DNA from: Panorpa germanica
Lineage: Eukaryota; Arthropoda; Insecta; Mecoptera; Panorpidae
Assembly: GCA_963678705.1 (NCBI GenBank)
Contig: OY783219.1
Location: 12,648,001 to 12,712,000, forward strand
DNA: 64,000 nt
Reading direction: 5' to 3'
Shown here one piece after another: positions 12,801 through 24,800 of this stretch (positions are counted from its first letter, which is position 1; every line of letters starts with the position of its first letter). Below the pieces are notes generated by a model. The model did no database searches. It worked only from the letters and a program-made list of their open reading frames with translations, and was not told where the DNA came from. A program made the position numbers and the translations under genes.

Positions 12801-15800
12801 TTTATAACACTGTTAAAATTAATAACATACAAGTGGGTTGTTTTTTAATTTCAATGTTTATTGAAATTTTATGCCTCTCTGTGTATATTATTTAAGGTAG
12901 TAATTAATTTTTGATGAAATACGAATAGTATGAGTCTTATTATTTTAAAATTGAAAATCAAAATTTAGTAACGGACTCTTACAGAGAATACAAATTTTTA
13001 TTTTGTATGTATTCTCCATAAGAGCCCGTGTTAAAATCACAAAATTGTGATTTTAACACAAATTTAATCAAAAAATATTTAAGTAAAGTTTTATTAAAAT
13101 CCTGTATTAAATGCACCCACCTTAGTCGCAATATGCATATGAAAACGTGAGAGCGTTAAGTCCCATTCCCACGCACTGTTTTTAGTTTTAATTTAAAGTT
13201 TTAACCTTATAATTAATGTAATTTTGAACGTCAGTAATATACATTATTTTGTAATAATTACTAATTTTATTTATATATAAATTATTGTATTTCATATAAT
13301 TAATTTTACTTCTTTATATTTCACAAGCTAAAACTTACATTTCAATTTAAAACCTTAAATTAACACTAAAGCCTCATTCCCACTCACTGTTTTGATATTT
13401 AATATACTGTTTTTATTTAATATTGTAATCTAAATTTCAGGTTTTCGTTTAAGCATTTTTTTTCACATTTGTGTTTTAATTTAAGTTTAGGTAATTTAGT
13501 TAGTGCGTATGCATCGTTAATAATATAAATTTTAACAGTTCGATAAAATTGTATGTGAAATAATTAAAATTGCTATTTTTAATAACAACTAGTAATATAA
13601 ATTGTTTTCTGTTCTATATTTTTCAAAAACTGACATAAATCCTACTGCATTTTGACAGATTGTCACATTTTGGAGGTTATAATATAATATAGTTTTTCTT
13701 AAGTAGGTTCTTGTAAGGTTCTAAAGAAACTAAGAAAACTTAAAACATAAATTAAATTAAAAATGGTACTGTGAATGACTACGCGTATTGCCCTATGCTA
13801 AACAATTTAAATTAAATTAAAGCAGTAAGTGGGAATGATACTTAAAACTCAGTGTTAAAGTAGAAAAGGGGCAGTACAGTGTTTGGTGTTTTCATTTTAA
13901 TTATGTTATAGTATAATTGCTCGAAAATTCTGCCAAAAAGGAACTAGAAAGGAAATCGTAAGGTGTCCGTTTCCTTAAATTTAGTTTCTATCTAATTTAT
14001 TTAATTTCTGTTTTATTCACAAATAAAATACGTGTTGTATGTATTGACTAAAGTATTTATACAGTGAAATACATATACATAACTTTAGTTCTTAAATTTA
14101 AAGATAGATGACACCACTAGTTCGATATAAAACATGTTTATAGTATGTACAATATATATCACTAGATATTATATATATTGGAAGTACTATTGACGTCAAG
14201 CTCTTAAAAAATACAAGATATTTTTACATGAAACGACCGGAAGTATGAGATAGGACCACTCACGTCTGTGGAGTGGTCGTCCCACGTCTCGTATCTCGCT
14301 ATCCCCTTCTGTTTTTAAAACATCCCACGAATTTTGGCTAAGTTATATATTTATATATCACACGGTGTACTTTTAGATAAGTTTATTCAATGCATATTGT
14401 ATGGAAAATGAAATATGCTTATTTATATTTATTGCAATGCAATTTTGGACAATCGTTAAATAATATCGTGTAAATTAATAAAAGTTGAGTGACGAATATA
14501 ATATAGTAGATCACATTATAACGCAGTTAATGCGCTTCGTGTAACACGAATACTTCGCGTTATAGGAAACGTATAGAATAATTTTTAAAGATATAACATC
14601 ACTCAAAAGTTCGCAGGATGACATTTAGATGATTTTAGATGATTTTTTTTTTAGATAGTACCAACCTGCAAGCGATATATGTCAAAATTTCTTAACATTT
14701 GGACTATTAGGTTACGAGTTACATTGATTTCAGTGACACTACTTCCGTAATGAAAAAATCTGATTTTCGTATATTGATAAAACATTGCTTTTTAATTCTA
14801 TATCAACAGCTTTATATACAGTTCAAATTACGAGAGTTCGGCGGTAATTCATGCTTAAAAGAGTAGAAAAGAGCTGTATAAATCTACGATATGATGGTGA
14901 ATTTTATCTGATTCATTCCTATATACATTATAAAGAAATAAGTAAGATAGTGTTTTTTCATTGTATCGTGTAGTTAGCATGAGTCACCGCTGAACTCTCG
15001 TAATTTGAGCTATATATGCATAAGTCTAGTGGGTTATGCCGGTACCAAACGATGCTACAAACACATTCCAAAATTGCACGCTTGATGGTTGAACGAATCG
15101 TGTGGTCGATGCTGGAACTAAATGTGTCCAACGTTCATGTTGGAAATAGTTTTACCCCCACCACACGCTTGATCCACATTTCATGCACTACTTGAAAGTT
15201 TTTGTTAAACAGTGTCAATGTCAATAATATCAACAAATTAATAAAATAAATAAATCATTATCATCAAAAATTCGTTCCACCGTGTAGTAGGAAACTTGCC
15301 ATGTCAATCGAACAATATTTGGAGGCAAACATTTAAATCAAACGTTCACCGCATCGTCTTAAGCCGGCTTTATAATAATCTAGGCACAAAATTTCAGAAA
15401 TGTGGATCACTGAATGCGGGACAAATTAAGTTCAAACACCCAAATTATTCAGAAAAGTTTATTTACCTTCTACTACTACATCTTCTAATCTAAAGAAAGA
15501 ATCTAGTCTAATAAGACAGTAAAGAAAATTAAAAATGACCGCTTGTTTCCAATCATTGACATATACAATAAATATGAAATAAATGTGGGTGTAGGCTTGT
15601 ATTTTATTCTATACACTTTTAAAAGTATTACAAATGTAATGGGAAAAAATATGGCTATTAATAACCGGGTATATCACTAACTTTTATTTATATATTTTAT
15701 CATCGATATGCAATATGTAAACTTTAAAATATTTGTGCATATTTTTAACAGTGTGGTGTTCTATGAGAAAAGGTTCTGACGAACATATTGTCTGAATATG

Positions 15801-18800
15801 TAAAATGAATAAGTTTTTAAATTCTTGTTATAAAATCACTAATAAGTTTATACATAGTGTAATTTGACTACGTCTGTTGTCTGACAAACAAACCAGCCAA
15901 AATTGTATATCATCAATGAATATATGATATATCACATACATATATATGTACATATTATGATCATACTCTATCAGTGTGGTGGACGGTGGTACTACATTAA
16001 GTAAACAAGCTATTTACTATGTTAGATCTTTTTTGCAATAAGTGCGTAGATTTTTTTTTTGTTATTTACATTTGTTGTATACATACAGATAAAATATTTA
16101 TGAATCTTCTGATGTTTGTGTAGGACTTATTAAAAAAAATATGGGAAAAAATATTTTTTATATTTAAAAAAGATTGAGTATTTTAAAATCTCGTAAATGT
16201 AAAGCGTAGGAAGCCAAGAAAATAGTTAAGTAAGGGTTTAAAAAAACTAAGAAAACTTAAAAAGTAAATTAAATTAAAAATGGTACCGTGAATGACTACG
16301 CGTATTGGCATATGGTAAACAATTTAAATTAAATATAAAATACAAAATTAAATTAAAGCAGTGAGTGGGAATGATACTTAACACCCTGTATTTTACACTA
16401 CTATTAAATTTTAACCGGATACAAATAAGAAGGGTTATTCAAAGAAAGGAATAAAACTTTCTTACAATTATTTGTAAAATGAGTACATATGTAAGTATGT
16501 TTATATAATCATATGTCTATATGGTACAAACACATGTAACTAATGATTGACTGAATAATGTCCCTAAATGTCGCAACGTCCGCCCTCTCACTGTGAATGT
16601 ACACTCGTATTTTACCGCTGCATGAACTCCTTTTGAGAATAGAGAATTTGACGGATTTTTTTTAGTACTACTTACCAGAAATCGTAGGACGAAATAGAAG
16701 CCGTGGGAATATTTATTCTCTTCTGTTCATATTGTTCTCGAAATAGATCTAAAGCTTAAAGACATGTTTAGTCGTAAAGAATAGACGAAATAGGTGTGTT
16801 TTTGTGCGAATTATAATACTAGTAACTCTTTGCCTCGTTATAAAGAAACGTGTGTAATATGTTTCCATATTCTGTACCAGCTCTTATTGCTAAAACTGGC
16901 TCCGGGCAATGCGGTGAACGTTTGAGCCATATATTGGAAGATTGATATGACAAGATTCCTACTACACGGTAAAACGAATGTTTGATCCGAATGATTTATT
17001 TATTTTATTAATTTGTTGATTTTATTGACACTGACACTGTTTAACAAAAACTTTCAAGTAAATAAATAAACTGTCAAATATAAAACCTTCCAATTTTGAA
17101 TGATTTGTGCAGCAGTACATGACATGTGGATCAAGTGTGTGGTGGGGGTAAAAAAAAGCCGACAATAGCCCGAGCTTCTTCCAACATGAACGTTGAACAC
17201 ATGGCATTGGATACGTTTAGTTTCAGCATCGGAAACACGATGCGTCCAACCATCAAGCATCCAACGTTGGGTGGTGTTCTTAGCAGTCGGCTTAAGGTCT
17301 AAATTTTTATAAAATCTCAAACAGATACGGAAATCATATGCCGTGTTGCCATCATTTTCTGTGTGTATATATTACTACCAAGTACGCCCCACATTTTTGT
17401 TATTAAACAGTATGACAAATTACTTTTGCGTTTTAATACCTACATCAATTATTTTATGCGTTTTGAATAAATAAAACCTTCTTTTGTAAAAGAAAAACTT
17501 CTAATTGTTTTTATACGGTAAAGTTAATTTACAAGTACATACCAAATTTCAACTTTCTAGCTTTTTAATTGCCATCTTCCACAAATAAATTTCTCATATG
17601 AATGTGCATTTAATTTGTAGAAGTTAGAGATACTGTCTTAAGTATCATTCCCCAATCATATTATATTATATTATAACCTCCAAAATGCAGTACGATTTAT
17701 TTTTAAAATAAGATCAATGTCAGTTAGTCAAATATAAAGAAGAAAAAACAATTTCTGCTACGAATTGTTATTAAAACAGTAATATTAATTATTCCATATT
17801 CAAGTCTAACTGTCAAAATTTACGTAACAATTATAGTAATAATTTTAGTAACGACGCATTAAATTTACTAAACTCAAATTAACCTAAAATCTATATAAAA
17901 ATATTAAATAAAAACGTCTATATAATGTGACTGTGTTGTTAGTGGACCCAAAAATATAATGTAACTTCAAAAACGATGCGAACATTGTGTTCGCTGTTTT
18001 TGAAATTAGGTTCATATGGGTTATATAACCTATACATTCCGTATTTGACTTTTAACTAATTAATGAGCTATCTTTCCCTTCATCTTTGTACATCTTATGA
18101 ATTAATAGAGCTGCTTAATTAATTATTAATGATATTACTATTTACATACTTTTAAATGAATATTTATAACTAAGCAGATAGGATATCCGTCCAAACCACG
18201 AGTTCATATTCCATGTTTGTATAGAACCAAACCAAACTCAACCAGCAGCACAGCACAGCACACTTGATGATGTGTTTTTGTCTTTGTATTTTCCATTGTA
18301 TATTATAATTTCCGTTTCCTTTACTATAACATTATAAATACAGAGGGTTTGTAAAGTTTTGTTCTTGATTAAATCGCTTTCTTTTTGTAACTGGTCTATT
18401 ACCATTTTCAATTTTTTTTTTGCTGTGTATTGATCCTGTTAGAAACTGATTGCCCTGTCAAAGTCTGTAAAAAATCGTATAGGGTGCAAATAGAGGCACT
18501 GGGAACTATCCTATATTATAATGTTCCAAGTATATGTTTCTATGTTTACGCGATTCGTATGGTGGCTCGAAAACGACTCTGCGTATTTTCTTGAAAATTG
18601 TCTATTTCGTTGAGAAAGGAATTTTAAAACTTTTGGCGTTCCGATTTTTGTTGGATTTTCTCCTGAATTTCATGGAAACCCGTAATTTTGGAAAATTAAA
18701 AATATTTCAATTTTAAATGAAATTACGAATTATTTTGTTGGATTCAAATTATACACATTAAATTGCCGTCGTTTACTGACGGGGGTAAACTAGTATATTA

Positions 18801-21800
18801 TAACCAGCGATGCAAATTATCATATTTTACAAAGTTACTCAGGATATTTAATTATACTACTAACTATAGCATTATTATTACGGCTTCATTATTGTGAAAA
18901 CGTATTAAAAATATGGAACTTAGAAAATAAAATAATTATTTACTTAAAAGATTGATCAACAAATGCTGCAGTATCATAATGATTCCAATTGTAATGGGCT
19001 TGTGTCCTCATTTTTTAGAGGTCGATTTTTCAATTGTTGATTGAAATTGATGTTAATAAATGTGTATTGGCGTGTCTATTTTATTAAATATCTAAATGTT
19101 GACAGAGATATAGCAATTAAAAGTTTGAATTATAGTTTTAGCGCTAGAAATGGTCGGCCATATTTTTATGACGTGAAATGCATTTTAACGTCAGTTATTT
19201 GTTGAGTAGGTCAGTGCTGTGGTAATGTTCTGTAGCTGTTGGTAGTCAAATAATCAAGTCAAATCATATAATAATAAGTTTTTATTTTATTTAACCCTGC
19301 TAAGGCAGACATAATATTGGAATTTTATTGTTCCTTGAAATAGCTGTAAATAATATTTGATATTTTGATTTATAAATACATATAGCAGAGATTTATGAGC
19401 TGTAAAGTTGGTAACCTTACACAAGGATTGTGATGTCACATGCACTTGGAATGTGTACAACGTGGAATCCCTTTAATAATTAAACAGACAAAATGACTTT
19501 TTTAATTGTTAATATCTCTTAACATATAACGAGTTATTAAAAAATAATTAGACATTTGAGGTACTAGTAACCCACTTTATCAATATATAGTACAGTTTTA
19601 TAGAAATTAAGACATAAAACACAAGCCCATTGTTTGCGATTGTTTGTAATTGTTTTTTCTTTTTAAACTACCTTTAACTTCAGCTCTATTCATTATTATT
19701 AACCTTGAAAATGAATGGCGCTGAAGCGCTATGCCTATATTGGGGCAAACCCTGGAGCAAGTGAAATATTTATAACTTTGGTTACAAATCCTCAATGAGT
19801 AGGATGGTCGTGGTGGTATGCGTAAAAGGGTCTGGTCGAAAGACTCCCTGAAGCCGTCATCAGTGCATATCTTAGTGGTAGTATTCATTCACTAACGTAT
19901 ATTTCCCAGAGTATAATTTTACCTTCGATTCCGAAGATGTCCTTGTCAGGCATACCACACGTCCTGATAAGAAGGTGGTAAGGAATATAACAATGTTGCT
20001 TAGCAAGGACCTTACCGGGTGAACTTTGTAGGACACTAGTTGGATAAACCTTGTTTCATTTATGAATACAAAATTCAATTAATAATTTTGAAAAAGAAAA
20101 AAGAAAACACTTTATTTCGGAAATTGATATATTAGTTTTGTTTTTATAGTCTGTTTGAGCGTTGCCTTAGTTTGCGCGATTATGAAGTCTTTGTTATACT
20201 TTGATACTCTTATTTGATATGTCCATAGTAGGGCCACCTTTTAAGTTCCTGTCCAGCTCCCTGTCGAGCAATCCCTAATAAGGCATACCTTGTAGCCACC
20301 TGACCAGGTTTTGATGCATCTTGTACCAAATTTCTACTCGGGCGATTATTTAATACGTGCTGATAAATAATTTTAGTCTGGATTTTTTTTAATTGTAAAT
20401 TGCTCTGCTTTGAAAATATTTGTATCAAAACAGAAAGCGTTCCGAATTTACTTTGGACCTTTGTTACCTCACTATACATATTTTTATGTGCTACCCGTAT
20501 ACGGAGTCTTAATAGCAAAGAGTTTAATTTATTTCTTATACTTGACGCCTTACATAATACATTAATAGATGTACACAAGGTATAAGACATGAGGCAGAAA
20601 TGTGACTTCATTATTTTCATTAACGTTTTGAATTAGAGGAAGTTGATGCATCAGATTTAAAATCGTGGGAAATTTGTATGGTAATAATAATAAAACATAT
20701 TCATTAACAAAATTCATTTTATACGAATCCAGCATTTCTTAAGAAGGTTGTATTTCTTTTCTTATAATTTTTAATGTTATTGGTTGACAACTATCAATGA
20801 GTAAGTAAAAAAAAAAAAAATGAAATGGAAATTCCCTAATTGCCGTTAATACAATTATTTAAGTGTGAATCTATATACCGAAGGTAGTCAGAAAGTATCT
20901 CGATAAATCGAATCTCGGCAATATCGAAATGCTCGTTATTTCGATGTTTCATAGTTCCCCTTGAGAATCGATATATCGAGGTTGCACTGTATAAGAAAAA
21001 GGATCATCGAAATCGAAATGGTGTCTCATAAAGACCTAACTATTTCAATGTTTTAAAAACAGAGAAAACAGTTGTTTTAAAATTGTTTATTGGTAAGAAA
21101 TAATTCGCAAAGAAACAAACTTTTATTTAAAAAAAAGGAGCCATTGTTTCTGAACAAGCGGTTTAGAAATTGACGCAATTTTGTCTTCCACTGTGCGACA
21201 CAATCCAAAGCAATTTTTGTCTTCCATTGTGTTTTCGGAAGTAGTAAACCTTTGGATCCACGAAAGTATGGTTGGATTCTTGGCGCCTCATCAATATTCC
21301 GCAATGGATATAGAAGTCCAAATTGACAATGCATGCGAATGAACGAACGCCCGTTCTCGAAAAATGTGCGCACACAACACGTGAATCGCACCGTCCCGTT
21401 TGCACTTGAATAGTTAGATCTCCATGAGTTCTTAATGTGTATGTTAAAATGTTCCAGGTGTATGTTTATATGTTTAGCTGTTTACAAATAAATATTAATT
21501 TTAAATTCGTTGTTGCTCTTTTACGTTTCTAAATATTACAATGTATAAATGAGTTCAACTAAAATATAGAAAATTAAAAAACCTGGATTGAAGCTATTTT
21601 AAATCAGTTGTCTCAAAACACTTTAGTAATTGGTTGTAACAGTGATTATAGTTTCCTGATGACAGCGCCGTCGTCACACTTGCGGTAATTTTCTGAAACA
21701 CCAATATTTTTGAAAGCTTGTTTAAAGAAAAAATTAAGTGAAAAATAAATAAGTGAATACACATAGTATGTTGAAAATATGAATGAAAAGATTAAAGTAC

Positions 21801-24800
21801 CGTACCGGAAGTGTCGTAATAGTAACACGAACGGAAACGTGGTTATGAGACATATATAAATTATGGTGATGTATAAATCTATGAACAAACTCATTTATAT
21901 TAGAAGATATTAAAAAGAAAAAAATGTTAGAAGCAGTTAAGTAGAAAACTTAGTCATAAGTAACATTGGAATTTAAATGTGAGGCGAGCGTAATGATGGA
22001 GAAGCATTTATAAAGATTATTTTCATGTAGTTGTTCCTGTATTTAATGCAGGATTTTAATAAAACTTTGCTTCATTATTCTTTGATTAAATATAAATCAT
22101 ATGAGTCTAATTATTTTAAAATTGACACGCCATATTTATAAAATTTATAATTATAAAACGCCATAATTATAAAACGAAATCAAAATTTTGTAATTTTAAC
22201 ACAGGCTTTTATGGAGAATATAATTTTTTATGAGAATTTTTTGTTTAAATTCTACACCCAAACACCCTTACGGAAAACCTAATGAAAGTGAGAAGAAAGC
22301 TTAGACTAAAAAAAAAACTACCAATTGATTTAGTCTTTGACTAAAATGACCGAAAAAGAGAAAGGAGTATTTTGAAAAGAATGGAATGGCGATCGAGGAG
22401 GCAGTGAGAAGAAGAGAATGAGGCGCAAGTGTGGAAGAGGAGCTAAGGAGAAGGGATAAGGAGATACAGCAACAGGAAAGAATGGGAAAAATCGAGAAAA
22501 GCAATTACAATACAAGATATAAAAGCATTTGGGAAAGTAATATACCTCAGTACTTAATAGAAAAAGATATAAAAAAAAATAAGAAGTTCAGCAAGGTTTA
22601 GATTGGGAAATGAGGAAAAAGGAAACAGATACTGGAAAAGTAGTGAGGAAAGAATGTGTAGAGTGTGCGGAACGGAGGACGAAACACTGTAGCACATTAA
22701 GTTTGATTGTAAGGAAAAAGTAGGGAGTGAGATGAATAGGTGGCAAGGAAGGGAATAGATGGATGACAGAAATAATTAGAAGAAGGAAGGCTGAAGCTTT
22801 TTAAGGTAGAACAATGTAATGCCGAAAGTGAAGGGAAGAGGTGGATGGCGGAGATAGAGAGAAAAAAAACTAGGAAAGAGAAGGAATAGCAGAGTAGAAA
22901 CAGGAGGGACAGTAGCAGGAGGGGCGAAGCGGAGCACTTTTGTTTTTATTTTTAAAAGGAATTTCATATATATTTTTTTTTCCTTTAAAAAAAAATGAGA
23001 AAGTTTAGATTTAATAAGGATCAAAATTGAATTCAGCACAATTACATGTATATAAATGAGTTAAGGCACAAGAATGTAGTGCCAAAAGCCAAAAACATTA
23101 AAAAATAAAATAAATAATATTACTAGGCATATGTGTGTACAAATACGATTTGATCGTGTTTTAGAGCCGTGAGACTGTTAACAAAAGTTTCAACTGAAAC
23201 TAATGCCGCTACCACACGATGTTACGAACACCTTCCGACGTTGGACAAATCGTGTGGTCGTGTGCTGGAACAAATCGGGTTGTTGTCGGTCTTTTGACCC
23301 GCGTCAAAAAGGATTTTTCTACCACCACCAAACACTTGATCCACATGTCATGCACTGCTGCACGAATTGTCCAACAAAGGAAGGTTTTATACGGAAGTTT
23401 TATTTATTTACGTGTTAAATTAATAATTTCAATAAATTAATTATTCGGATCAAACATTCGTTCCACCGTGTAGTAGAAAACATGCTAGGCCAATCTTCCA
23501 ATATTTGGCTCACACGTTGGAGGCATTTGAATCAAACATTTACCGCATCGTTTGGTGGCGTCTTAACTGCTTAGCCTATCTTATATTCGTTAGTCTTAAA
23601 GAAAAATGTTATCTTCAACTCGAACAAATTATTAACAAAGTATTAACAAAGGTTTATAACAAACCAGGATCCCTTAAATTATCCTTGGTCGGATGTTACA
23701 GACTCCCCTGTCGTGGTTTCTAACTCTTCTCAGTATATCTGTGGATCTGTCTTTCTCTAACACCACCTTTCTCATGCACAGTTGGCAACCTTATGTGTAG
23801 TATACACATTCAAATCGTTCATATAAACATGATCTCAAATGGAAATAAAATCATATGATTAATTTTATTCCGTGAATGAATGAGTCCTTTCTTTCTCCCA
23901 TCCAATTAATTAACAGTTTGTTTTGAGTGATTATAATTAATAAAGTTATTTTTGGTTATGAATATAATCATTTGTTGCTTCCACGTTGTCCAGCTAGCTC
24001 TTGGATAGATCTAGCCAACGTGCCGGAAGTGAAGGCGTGGATGTCGGATCTATAAGGAACCCGGGACCGGCATCGGGATCGGGACGTTACAGAAAAAGGA
24101 TGTTGTTAAGGAGAGGATGTGTTCAAGCACACACACACACTCGTACACGGACGCCACGAATGGCGGCATGCTTTGCTCACTACTCATTTGTTTTATTAAT
24201 TATTATCTTATGTTGGTCTCTCATTAACATCCATCGGATGTATTAATGTTTTAATTAAATTGAGTTATGGAATTCTCTAGAAATTCATTAATATTCAACA
24301 ATCGTTAAATTATTTGATTTATTTCTAAGAAGTATCTATTGGACAACACGTGGTTTAGTGGTGTTTTAACTAACTAATTGCGTTAATTGTTGAACTCGAC
24401 CACGTGGTAAGGGAGAGATCGTTAAGTGGTATCCGATTTCCTGGATTTGTATTCGTCAAACTTTGTAATGCCTAAAAAATATTGAATATGTCTGTGAGGT
24501 TTGGGATACGAATATATTAATAATTTATGTATAAATTATTGTCTTAACTATTAACTTATTATCTAGTTACCCTGATTACTTGCTGTTTTAAGCAGGGCCT
24601 TGTAATAGACCTGTCCCTTTAACGTGCCGACTTGCCGACTTGCCGACGGCTTGAACTCCGTACGTTAATAAATTAAATTTCTATTAAATTTACTAAAATA
24701 TTAAAATAATGTTGTCAGTAATAATTAGGATTTACTAATTACAAATCATAAGCCGTTTGTAATATTGATATTTAATAACAAATATATTAATTGTATACAA

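Noticed and set aside
14245-14300. Hairpin ggaccactc..gagtggtc as a tRNA or ncRNA gene
   Set aside because: The stem is 8 bp with no cloverleaf, no A/B box and no conserved loop.
20210-20620. 136-codon minus-strand frame, the longest outside transposon genes
   Set aside because: No recognisable domain, Ser/Leu/Lys-rich low-information composition, and no repeat or splice context that supports it.
21077-21405. Overlapping minus-strand frames of 104 and 80 codons
   Set aside because: Two frames compete and neither shows a domain; a THAP-like Cys/His pattern was considered but the spacing does not fit.
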